Shown: positions 1-8,955 of the stretch, piece by piece
Numbering within the stretch: position 1 is the first letter of the stretch
How the letters are laid out: each line of letters begins with the position of its first letter
DNA from: Pseudomonadota bacterium
GTDB taxonomy: Bacteria; Desulfobacterota; Binatia; Binatales; Binataceae
Reading direction: 5' to 3'
Length of the DNA: 64,000 nucleotides
NCBI GenBank assembly: GCA_021324855.1
Contig: JAJPIG010000004.1
Span: 1 to 64,000 of the forward strand
The notes under the pieces: generated by a model
Database searches by the model: none
What the model was told of the DNA's origin: nothing
What the model saw: the letters and a program-made list of their open reading frames with translations, nothing else
Translations under genes and position numbers: made by a program

Positions 1-1113
1 CGCCATCACCTGGCCGGTCTGACTGGTGTCATAGGCGCATAGCGCCGCGAGTTCGGTGCGCAGACGATCCGAATTGAGCGCATCGATCATCATCCGGACC
101 GGCGGCGAGTCCAGTATCGGTTCCGGCATCGCGAGGTCATAGCGCTCCTCGCGAAGCGCGATGAATCCCAATCCGTAGGCTTCGGCGGCGACGCGAATCG
201 TGACGCCGCAGTCGGCTTCGCGCGCGGCGATCGCGCCGGCGACCTCCAAGTGTCCACGAACCTCGCGCGTGTAGCCTGAGATCGCGGCGGCATCGATACC
301 GTGCTCCGCCAGCGCCTCATCGAGCGCGATACGCGCGCCGGCGCCGGGCTCGCGATTCACGATGCGCAGGCCGGGGCGCGCCAGATCCTGCCATCTGCTC
401 AGGCCCATGGGATTTCCCGGCGCGGTCGCGATCCCCAGCTCCCAACGCGCGAAATTGATCAGCACGAGCTTGCTGCCGCCGCTCACGCGGAGCGCGGTTG
501 AATCGTTATACGCACCGCTTTTCGGATCGCGCAGATGAACGCCGGCGATGTGCACGCGTCCTTTGAGCATCGCGGCCAGTGCGGCGCGGCTTGAGCGCGT
601 GAGCGCGACGATCGTGACGGGCGTGCGATGCCGCCGGAGCCAGTCGGCGAGAATCGTCACCGCCGGATCACAGCCCGCGATCAGCAGCGTCGAATCGATC
701 TCCTCGGGCGTGCGCAGCGCGCTCACCGTTACGCGGCGGCCATGGGCTGACTCAAGCACGCCGGCGGCGGGCGCGATCCGAAGATCGACCGGCGGCTGAT
801 TGAGAGCGATCAGCCGGCCACCGACGCGCGCCAGCGCGACATGCGTTCCGGCGCGCGCCGCATCGTCGTCGGCCCAGGCGGCGGCGAGCGTGGGCTCGTC
901 GCGCGATCCGAACAGGCGCTCGACCGATTCGCCGAGCTCGCGCGCCAGCTTAATCGCGACCTGAACGCCCGGCTGGTAGACGCCGGTTTCGATCGCGTTC
1001 AGCGCCTGACGCGAGATACCGGCGCGCCGCGCGAGCTCGGTCTGGCTAAGCCCGCGGTCAAGCCTGACACGCTTCAGGTCCAGGGGAGGGGCCACAGCAC
1101 GATTTTCTGCCAT
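1..1113 (-). CDS. XRE-type HTH transcriptional regulator with C-terminal PBP-like (molybdate-binding-type) domain; 3' end runs off the window
   Basis: Reverse strand from ATG at 1113 translates MAENRAVAPPLDLKRVRLDRGLTQTELARRAGISRQALNAIETGVYQPGVQVAIKLARELGESVERLF..., an HTH followed by a periplasmic-binding-like region; divergent from Mo/W-type ABC genes. Not in the ORF track because it is open at the window edge. Confidence 0.85.
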   Translation of the reverse strand, partial: MAENRAVAPPLDLKRVRLDRGLSQTELARRAGISRQALNAIETGVYQPGVQVAIKLARELGESVERLFGSRDEPTLAAAWADDDAARAGTHVALARVGGRLIALNQPPVDLRIAPAAGVLESAHGRRVTVSALRTPEEIDSTLLIAGCDPAVTILADWLRRHRTPVTIVALTRSSRAALAAMLKGRVHIAGVHLRDPKSGAYNDSTALRVSGGSKLVLINFARWELGIATAPGNPMGLSRWQDLARPGLRIVNREPGAGARIALDEALAEHGIDAAAISGYTREVRGHLEVAGAIAAREADCGVTIRVAAEAYGLGFIALREERYDLAMPEPILDSPPVRMMIDALNSDRLRTELAALCAYDTSQTGQVMA

Positions 1114-1156
1114 AAAACTTGACATCTGTAAAACATAATGGCATTAACGTCCGACC

Positions 1157-2044
1157 ATGAAAACCGGAACAAGCATCAGCAACCAAAATCTCGCCCGCAT
1201 CGCGATCGTCACCGCGGTGCTCCCGCTCATCCTCCTGATGCCGCCGCGCTGCCAGGCCGCGGACCTGTTTGGACCAGTCGAAGACTACTTCGCCAACTGG
1301 TTCAACCGCGTCGATCAGATCCAGTCAGAGCAACCGCACTGGATGACGCCGCTGGTCACCGTCACGCCCCGCCTCGAGGAAGAGTACCGCTACGATCAGC
1401 TCTGGCAAACGCAGCCGCATGGCACGGCGCTCAACAATTTCGGCGCAAACAAAGGACTGGAGCTCATCCCGTTCAGTCCGGTCGAACTGATCCTCAGCAC
1501 CCCGGGTTACATCTCGCGCGGCGGCCATGTAAAGGCGTCGAATGGATGGGCGGACGAAACCTTCCTGATCAAATATCGGCTGCTGGCCGCGAACGAGGAG
1601 ACCGGCAATTACATCCTGACGCTATTTCTCGGCATCAGCGCCCCAACCGGCGACGATCCGGTAAGTCTGCGCCACACCGTCTACACGCCGACCATCGCGT
1701 TCGGCAAAGGATGGGGCAATTTCGATTTTCAGAGCACGGTCGCGGATGCATTGCCTGATGGCGGTCTGAAGCGGCTCGGATCGCCGGTCGCCTTCAACAC
1801 CACATTCCAGTATCACATACCGGAATTCTTCATGTGGCCGGAACTCGAAACCAACTACACATGGTGGCCCAACGGCGAGCGCGAAGGCAAGAGCCAGTTG
1901 TTCCTCACGCCAGGTTTGATTCTCGGCCGCTTTCATCTCTGGAATCGGGTGAGATTCGTGATCGGCGCCGGTTACCAGGTGGCCGTAACCAAAGACCCGC
2001 AATATAACAACGGCGTCATCCTCTCGGTTCGTACGCCGTTCTGA
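1157..2044 (+). CDS. Putative outer-membrane beta-barrel/transporter-like protein with signal peptide
   Basis: 295 aa, N-terminal hydrophobic signal ending ...RCQAAD, alternating aromatic/polar pattern, C-terminal ...GVILSVRTPF ending in F as in OM proteins; first gene of ABC operon. Confidence 0.6.
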   Translation: MKTGTSISNQNLARIAIVTAVLPLILLMPPRCQAADLFGPVEDYFANWFNRVDQIQSEQPHWMTPLVTVTPRLEEEYRYDQLWQTQPHGTALNNFGANKGLELIPFSPVELILSTPGYISRGGHVKASNGWADETFLIKYRLLAANEETGNYILTLFLGISAPTGDDPVSLRHTVYTPTIAFGKGWGNFDFQSTVADALPDGGLKRLGSPVAFNTTFQYHIPEFFMWPELETNYTWWPNGEREGKSQLFLTPGLILGRFHLWNRVRFVIGAGYQVAVTKDPQYNNGVILSVRTPF

Positions 2045-2053
2045 GCCTGGGCG

Positions 2054-2956
2054 ATGAAATTTATTTGTGGATTGTTAATTCTGGCGCTCATCGCTCTCAC
2101 CGCGCCGGGAGACGGCGTCGCGCAAGCGGAACCGATCGAGGTCGCCTACGCCGGCTCGATGGGTGCGCTGATGGACCGCGGGATCGGTCCGGAAATCGCC
2201 CGAAGCCTCGGCGCGGAACTGCGCGGACGCGCGCAGGGCTCGACCGGACTTGCCAACCTGATCATCGCCGGCAGCATACGGCCCGATGTCTTCATCGCGG
2301 TGACCTCCGGCCCGATGCGTACCGTTCTGAAGGCCGGCAAGGCCGGGCGCGCCGTTCCAATCGCGAGGACGGAGATGGTCATCGCGTACAGTCCGCAGAG
2401 CCGCTATGCCGCCGAATTCGCGCGCCGCGACGGGCCGCCATGGTGGCAGATTCTCGAGCATCCGAACCTCCGCTTCGGACGCACCGACCCCAACGTCGAT
2501 CCGCAGGGTCTCAACGTGATTTTCATGCTTCAGTTGGCGGAGGCTTACTACCATCAGCCGGGGCTGGCGGATAAAATCCTCGGACCACAGTTTAACCCGC
2601 GGCAGATTTTCCAGGAGCCGGAGGTAATGGCGCGTTTGCAAGCCGGACAGCTCGATGCGAGCGCGGCATATAAAAGTCAGCCCGAGGCGATGGGCCTGCC
2701 GTTCGTCGCGCTGCCACGTGAGATCAACCTCGGCGACGCCGCGCTCGCGATGGAATATCGCAAGGCGACGGTTACACTGAACGGCAAGACGCTGCATCCG
2801 TCGCCGCTCGTCTTCTATGCCGCTGTGCTTCGCGATGCGCCGCATCGTAAGCTCGCCGAGCGCTTCCTCGCCTGGCTCGAAGGCGCCGACGCACGCGCAA
2901 TAATGACCCGCTATCATTACGATCCGCCCGGCGACGCCGAGGTGCTCACGCCCTAG
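2054..2956 (+). CDS. Extracellular solute-binding protein, molybdate/tungstate-type (ModA/WtpA-like)
   Basis: Signal peptide, EVAYAGSMGALMDRGIGPEIARSLG...GRAQGSTGLANLIIAGSIRPDVFIAV; followed by permease and ATPase. Confidence 0.85.
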   Translation: MKFICGLLILALIALTAPGDGVAQAEPIEVAYAGSMGALMDRGIGPEIARSLGAELRGRAQGSTGLANLIIAGSIRPDVFIAVTSGPMRTVLKAGKAGRAVPIARTEMVIAYSPQSRYAAEFARRDGPPWWQILEHPNLRFGRTDPNVDPQGLNVIFMLQLAEAYYHQPGLADKILGPQFNPRQIFQEPEVMARLQAGQLDASAAYKSQPEAMGLPFVALPREINLGDAALAMEYRKATVTLNGKTLHPSPLVFYAAVLRDAPHRKLAERFLAWLEGADARAIMTRYHYDPPGDAEVLTP

Positions 2957-2958
2957 CC

Positions 2959-3729
2959 GTGCGTTCGATCTGGCTGACCCGCGCGGCGCTGGTGGTCTTC
3001 ACGATAGCGCTGCTCTATCCGTTCGCCGGGTTGCTGACGCCGGTCGGCACATGGCAGTGGGACGGTGTGATTCCGGGCTCGACCGGCGCGGCGGTCAAGG
3101 TATCGCTCGCGCTGACCGCGCTTGCGATGATCATCGATATCGCGATCGGCACGCCGGTCGCGCTCTATCTGGCGCGTGAGCCGGGGCGCGATCGAATGGT
3201 GTGGGAGGCGGCGATCCTGATTTCAATCCTGATGCCGCCGCTCGCGCTGGGCATCCTGCTGTCGCTTGCCTTCGGGGCACAGAACGCGTTCGGCGCATGG
3301 CTGCTGAAACTCGGAATTATGACCAGCAACAGCGCGCTCGCGTTCACCGCGACGCAGGTCTACGTGAGTATCGGATATTACATCGTGGCGGCGCGCGCGG
3401 CGTTGGCTGCCGTGCCGCTCGATCTGCAGCGCATCGCGGCCCTGCTTGGTCATCCGCCCTGGCAGGTCTTTCGCCGCGTAACATTTCCGCTTGCCCGCCT
3501 CGGTCTTGCGGCGGCATTCAGTCTCGCATGGGTGCGCGCGCTTGGCGAGTTTGGCGCGGTGCTGGTGACTGCCTACTATCCGAGCGGGATGCCGGTGCAG
3601 ATTTGGATTAATCTGCAGGATGCGGGGATGCCCGCGGTGATGCCGCTGCTGGTGATTTTCATTCTCACCGCGCTGCCGATTCCGTGGGCGATTCATCTGA
3701 TGGCGCAATCGCGTTCGGCTCATGCTTGA
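2959..3729 (+). CDS. ABC transporter permease, molybdate/tungstate-type
   Basis: GTG start at 2959; multi-TM with EAA-like loop (DLQRIAALLGHPPWQVFRRVTFPLARLGLAAAFSLAWVRALGEFGAVL). Confidence 0.9.
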   Translation: MRSIWLTRAALVVFTIALLYPFAGLLTPVGTWQWDGVIPGSTGAAVKVSLALTALAMIIDIAIGTPVALYLAREPGRDRMVWEAAILISILMPPLALGILLSLAFGAQNAFGAWLLKLGIMTSNSALAFTATQVYVSIGYYIVAARAALAAVPLDLQRIAALLGHPPWQVFRRVTFPLARLGLAAAFSLAWVRALGEFGAVLVTAYYPSGMPVQIWINLQDAGMPAVMPLLVIFILTALPIPWAIHLMAQSRSAHA

Positions 3730-4432
3730 GGCGCACATCGTAAAGCGGCGGCGTCCGTTCGTGGTCGACGTTCGAATCCGGCTCGAACGCGGGGGGCGGC
3801 TCGGTCTGTTCGGCGCGTCGGGCGCGGGCAAGAGCACGGTGCTCTCGTGTATCGCCGGATTGGAGGCGCCGGATTCCGGCGCAGTACAGTTCGACGGCGA
3901 ATGCTATTTTCCGCCGAATCTGCCGCTTCATCGCCGGGTTGTAGCGTATCTCACCCAAAACGATCTGCTGTTCCCGCATTTGAGGGTAGGTGAGAACGTC
4001 TGCTTCGGACTTGCAAACGGCCATCGCGAGTCGGCGGCGGAGTGGATCGGCGAACTCAGGGATCGTCTCGAGCTGGGGCCGCTTTGGAACGATCCGGCCG
4101 GCGAGATTTCCGGCGGGCAGGCGCGACGCGTCGCGCTTGCGCGGATGCTCGCGCGGCGGCCGCCGTTGGTGCTGCTCGATGAGCCGTTCGCCGCGCTCGA
4201 CCGGCCCACAATCGATGACCTGGTCGATGCGATCGTGCAATGGCAGCGGAAGCTCGGCTTCACAATGATCGCCGTCGACCATCGCGCCGACATTCTCAGC
4301 CGGCTTTGCGATCGAATTGCGGTAATCGAAGCGGGACGCATTGTGCAGGAAGGTTCGTGGGCGGATCTCAACACGGCGCCGGCTACGGCGCTGACGGCGC
4401 GTCTGCTGGGCGCCGGTTCGATTCAGAATTAA
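3722..4432 (+). CDS. ABC transporter ATP-binding protein
   Basis: Walker A GASGAGKST, signature SGGQARRVALARML, Walker B LVLLDEPF; overlaps permease stop by 8 nt. Confidence 0.92.
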   Translation: MLEAHIVKRRRPFVVDVRIRLERGGRLGLFGASGAGKSTVLSCIAGLEAPDSGAVQFDGECYFPPNLPLHRRVVAYLTQNDLLFPHLRVGENVCFGLANGHRESAAEWIGELRDRLELGPLWNDPAGEISGGQARRVALARMLARRPPLVLLDEPFAALDRPTIDDLVDAIVQWQRKLGFTMIAVDHRADILSRLCDRIAVIEAGRIVQEGSWADLNTAPATALTARLLGAGSIQN

Positions 4433-4937
4433 GCGGTCATCGTCAATCAGGCGGCCTACGTCGCCGAATGGTTAAGGAAGCCTGATCCACGCAGCCGCCC
4501 AGGCACAGCATGCGGCCGATTACATTCTTAATCGCTAGTCTCCTTGGCTGACTATTATGTCCGGGTCCAGCAGAAGAATCTCCCTCGCGACGTAGCTTCG
4601 GCAGTTCCTAAACTTTATTCTAGGTCCGACCCTGCCGCTGTTGTCCGAGCACTTGCCACTGTTGGTGTGCGCCCAGAATGGAGCGACCGTGGGGTATCTC
4701 GCTCTATTCGCATTTTCCCACACCCATGTATGAAACAGCCGTTGCGGCACTCATCTCTGTCCGGACACTGGAAGCGCGAATAGATCTCTGGCTGGATATG
4801 GTTTCTTCGGTAGTAATCCTTGATTGCACCCGTGATGGACATCGGCACCAACCCCAGAAGGCACGCTTCAATAGACAGCGCTTTTGACCGGAATTTCCGT
4901 TTTGACCTCTCCCGTTCGGCAGACCTATAGAGGACAA

Positions 4938-5159
4938 ATGAGCGCCGCCGCGCAAGTTTTGGGAGCGCCTGCCGTCGCGCGGCTCAGCTCTGCTGGCAAA
5001 ATAATCGATTCTATCGTCGTTTTCGCAAAAGTAGGCAATGTTAATCGCATCTGCGCTCGGACGGTGTTGCACGCATGCGCGCTGGGGTTGGTGGTTTACT
5101 ACGTCGGTTTGACGAGGCGCGGGGCGGTTCTGATACTGTGCCGCATCGATGCGCGTTGA
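4938..5159 (+). CDS. Possible small hypothetical protein
   Basis: In-frame part of ORF 4884..5159; TATAGA at 4926-4931 sits just upstream. No family recognised. Confidence 0.2.
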   Translation: MSAAAQVLGAPAVARLSSAGKIIDSIVVFAKVGNVNRICARTVLHACALGLVVYYVGLTRRGAVLILCRIDAR

Positions 5160-5189
5160 AGTGTCGGCTGGCCGAGGAGAGTTTTTGCG

Positions 5190-6260
5190 ATGGCGAATGA
5201 ACTTTTGCTAATCGGCAGCATTCCGTTTGAAACTCCTGAAGAGGTCTTCAGGAACTGGGGCCGCGCGCTCGGACGTTATCTGCCCTCGATGCCCGACGGC
5301 GAGGTCGGCGATCGTTCATGGTGGATCGACGGCGTCGCGAATCGCGTTTTCAATGGACATCCGCAGATCGACACGATCAGCCGGCCGGCCGATGATCCCG
5401 GCGGGGTCGAACAATGGCGGCCGCGTAATCTCGATGACCAATGGGGCTTTCGCGTAAAGCCGGGCGTCGAGCAGGTGAAGTTCGGCGACCCCGGATGGCG
5501 TCTGGGATTCGCCAAGGACGCCGTCAACTCCTACTTCATCTTCAAGTCACTCAAACAGGAAGGCGTGCTCCCGGCCAGTCTGCGCTTTCAGGTCTCGGTG
5601 CCCTCGGTGAACAGCAACATCGAAGTGCATTTCCGGCATCCCGCGGACTATCCGCGGATCAAACCCGGGTACGAGGCAGCGCTCTGCGCTGAGGTAAAAA
5701 AGATCTGCGAGAAGATTCCACCGCGCGACCTCGCGATCCAATACGACTTCGCCGCCGAGATAATCGATCTCGAAAAAGGTCTGCCATGGGCCGAGAAGGC
5801 GGGCGTGCTCGAGCGGCACGTGCCGCAGATTCGCAACCTTTCAGCTGCGGTACATCCCGAGGCGATGCTAGGGATTCATCTCTGCTACGGCACGCTCGGC
5901 GGGTGGCCAATGGTGATGGGGAATGACATGAGCCGCGGCGTCCGCTTCGCCAACGCGCTGGTGAGCGAGGCGCAGCGCAAGGTCGATTTCGTGCATATCC
6001 CGACGCTCGATCGGATCGAGGACGAGTTCTATGCGCCGCTGCGCGAGCTGCAAGTCGGCGGGGCGCGCGTCTATCTCGGGATGATCCACAACATGGGCGA
6101 TCTCGGACGCTTCAAGAAGCGGGTGCAGGCGGCGAGGAAATATCTGCCCGATTTCGGCCTTGCCGCACCATGTGGCTACGGCCGCGAGAATCCCGCCGGC
6201 CTACCGACGCATCTGAAGGAGCATCAGGACGCCGTCGAAATCCTGCGCGAAATTTCGTAG
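5190..6260 (+). CDS. Conserved hypothetical protein, possibly UROD/MetE-like barrel superfamily
   Basis: 356 aa; MANELLLIGSIPFETPEEVFRNWGRALGRYLPSMPDGEVGDRSWWIDGVANRVF; rich in catalytic-looking His/Asp/Cys. Confidence 0.7.
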   Translation: MANELLLIGSIPFETPEEVFRNWGRALGRYLPSMPDGEVGDRSWWIDGVANRVFNGHPQIDTISRPADDPGGVEQWRPRNLDDQWGFRVKPGVEQVKFGDPGWRLGFAKDAVNSYFIFKSLKQEGVLPASLRFQVSVPSVNSNIEVHFRHPADYPRIKPGYEAALCAEVKKICEKIPPRDLAIQYDFAAEIIDLEKGLPWAEKAGVLERHVPQIRNLSAAVHPEAMLGIHLCYGTLGGWPMVMGNDMSRGVRFANALVSEAQRKVDFVHIPTLDRIEDEFYAPLRELQVGGARVYLGMIHNMGDLGRFKKRVQAARKYLPDFGLAAPCGYGRENPAGLPTHLKEHQDAVEILREIS

Positions 6261-6331
6261 TCGAGCGCGGCCTGCGCGAAGTCGATCATCAGGCCGCGCT
6301 CGGAATCACAGCGGAGTACTACGCGCGTGTC

Positions 6332-7532
6332 TTAATGGAGCGTCGCAGGCTGCGCTGCGGGCGCGGGACGATCCTTGAATTCCGGCATCACCTTGGTCGC
6401 GAACAACTCGATCTGGCGTCGCATGTCATCGAGCGACAGATAGCCCTGATCGCTCAACCACAGGAAATATTCGGGGTTCTGCGTCTCCTGGATTTCCGCA
6501 AGTCTCCGCCGAACGTCGTCCGCCGTGCCGATCACCGTCATCTTGTGGTCGATCAGAGGCTCAGGAGTTGGCGGGATGTTGGGGTCGACCTTGGAATGGA
6601 AATTTCGGAAGACGAAAAACGCTCCATCGCGCCATAGCCGGCGCGCGTCATCCTGCGAATTCGATATATAGATGAACTGGCCGGTGCCGATGCTCTGACC
6701 GAGCTTCAGATTGCGGCCGAATTTATTCGCCTCCTGCTGATAGTTCTGAAATGATTTGGTCGTGAGATCGAAGGGTTGAAACACGATGGGGATTACGCTT
6801 TCGCGCGCGGCCCATCGGATGGTCTTTTCGCTGGCCGTGAATGCCTGAAACACGGGCGGACGCGGCTTCTGGTACGGCTTTGGCACAGCCGAGAGCTTGC
6901 GCAGCTGATCACCCACCACTTCGCCCGGCGCGCCGTAGCGGCGTGTCGCTTCGAACGGCGCCCAGAAATGACCCTCGGCGGGGAAGGGCACCTGATAATA
7001 CTTGCCCTTGAACGAGAACGGCTCGTCTTTCCAGGCGAGCTTGACGACTTCGAACAGCTCTTCGAAGACCTCGCGATTGTGCTCCTCGGCCTCGGGACCC
7101 ATGAAGCCCGGCTTCACGCCGTAATGCTGCCCGAGCACATTGACCCATCGAGGAAACACGCCGCGCGCGAGGCCGCATATCGCGCGGCCTTTGCTGATCT
7201 GGTCGGCCCACGCGACATCCAACGCGAGCCGGATCGGATCCCAGGTCGGCAATACGAAACCGAGCGGTCCAATCTTGATCCGCTTGGTATTCATCAGCAG
7301 GCGGATCAGATGCGGCGTCGGCGTCGCCCCGGCCTCGCATCCTTCGGTATAGAAATGATGCTCCGAGAAGGTGACGATATCAAAGCCGACGTCCTCGCAT
7401 AGCTGCGTCAGCTCCAGCATCTCATCGAGCAACTGCTGGGTCTTGTCGGTGCGATGAGCGATCGGGCGCAGGCGCTCGCGTTCTTCGGCCGTGGCGGGAT
7501 AGGCGGGAATCAGATGGAGAATAAATTTCATG
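6332..7532 (-). CDS. LLM-class (luciferase-like) flavin-dependent oxidoreductase
   Basis: Start chosen at MKFILHLIPAYPATAEERERL (ATG at 7532, preceded by GGAGG); EDVGFDIVTFSEHHF, RIKIGPLGFVLPTWDPIRLA typical of the bacterial luciferase fold. Confidence 0.9.
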
Positions 7533-7768
7533 GGAGTTGACCTCCGGCGTTGGGCTCTCGTCGCTCCAGTAGCAACATTGCTCACAACACTCAAGTGAAC
7601 TTTGCGCGCCAGGGTCGAACTGTTCAGCTCCACAGCCGCATAACCTCGATCGAGCGCCACGCCCGCTTTCCGTCTCGCCGCCTGGTAGAACACCTCCGGC
7701 GCGGGCGGAGCGAGAATGGGAAGCTGGCCGAAACTACACAGCGCGATGATTCGACCTCGTTCCGCGCG

Positions 7769-8899
7769 CTACGCAGCCGGACTCTGCGTAATGACTTTCT
7801 CCCCGTCTCTCAAGTCGGGGTCGAATGGATCGATCACGATGTCGTTGGTTGAGAGACCCGACGTGATTTCGACATAGTTGGGTTCCGTCAGCCCGACCGA
7901 CACCGACCGTCTGACAACCGAACCGTCGCTCACCACCAGCACCGCCGCCTTTTGTCGGTTTTGATCCACCGCGGAAATTGGAAGGCGGAGAGCCTGCGGA
8001 TTTGAGATCAAATCAAGCTTTACGTGCGCATACATTCGCGGGTAGAGCATCCCGGTGGTGTTGTTGATGTCAATCTCGGTCAGCATCGTGCGCGTGGTCA
8101 GGTCGAGCGCGCCTGCGTAGCGCGTGACTGAACTTTTGATTACGAGCCCCGGCACTTCGTCGAAAGTCAAGGTTGCCGGCGTGCCACGCCGAATATAACG
8201 GCACCACTTCCCCGGCACGTAAACATAGACGCGCAACCGGTCGGTCTTCGCAATTGTCAGGAGCGGGCCGCCGCCGGTACGATGTCCACCGGCGCCCTCC
8301 GTGGCGCCGGGCGAGATCAGGGCTGAGGTTTCATTTACCCCGATGTCGCCACCACCGGCGCGGACCAAGGCGCCGGGGTCTACGAAACGTCCGGTTATGA
8401 TTCCATCGAACGGCGCGATAATTTCCGTGTAGCCCACCATCGTTTCCAAGGTATGAACGGCGGCCCGGGCCTGCATATATTTCGCATAAGCCATATCCAC
8501 AGTTTCTTGAGAAACCAGCCGACGATCGGATTTCTGGACGTACCTGAGGCGCTCATAGGTAAGCTTCTGAATTACTAAGTCGGCCTGGGCGTGCTGGAGG
8601 TTCGAATGAAGCTCGGGAACCTCGATTAACGCCAATACCTGTCCCTTCTTGACCTGATCGCCTTTGTCAACATCGATGGATTTCAAGTACCCAGTAACTT
8701 TGGCGTGCAATGCCGCTTCGTAAAAGCCGACCAGGTCGCCAGGCAAGGAGACGCTCAGCGCCATTTCAGCCCGTTGCGGATGAATCACACTGACGCGCGG
8801 CGCCGTCGGAGAGACTGCGTCGGTGTCACCCGTGCAGCCGAAGCTCGCGAATGCGAGCATCAGCGCCAGACTGGCGGCGACGACGCTTCTGATGCTCAT
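7769..8899 (-). CDS. RND efflux periplasmic adaptor (membrane fusion) lipoprotein
   Basis: Start MSIRSVVAASLALMLAFASFGCTGD (lipobox ASFGC); KVTGYLKSIDVDKGDQVKKGQVLALIEVPE lipoyl-like domain; follows RND permease. Confidence 0.88.
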   Translation of the reverse strand: MSIRSVVAASLALMLAFASFGCTGDTDAVSPTAPRVSVIHPQRAEMALSVSLPGDLVGFYEAALHAKVTGYLKSIDVDKGDQVKKGQVLALIEVPELHSNLQHAQADLVIQKLTYERLRYVQKSDRRLVSQETVDMAYAKYMQARAAVHTLETMVGYTEIIAPFDGIITGRFVDPGALVRAGGGDIGVNETSALISPGATEGAGGHRTGGGPLLTIAKTDRLRVYVYVPGKWCRYIRRGTPATLTFDEVPGLVIKSSVTRYAGALDLTTRTMLTEIDINNTTGMLYPRMYAHVKLDLISNPQALRLPISAVDQNRQKAAVLVVSDGSVVRRSVSVGLTEPNYVEITSGLSTNDIVIDPFDPDLRDGEKVITQSPAA

Positions 8900-8955
8900 G
8901 ACCGCGATTCCCGAACCACCAGTCAGGACCAGGCGAAGCGAGTGCACGCCTTGCG

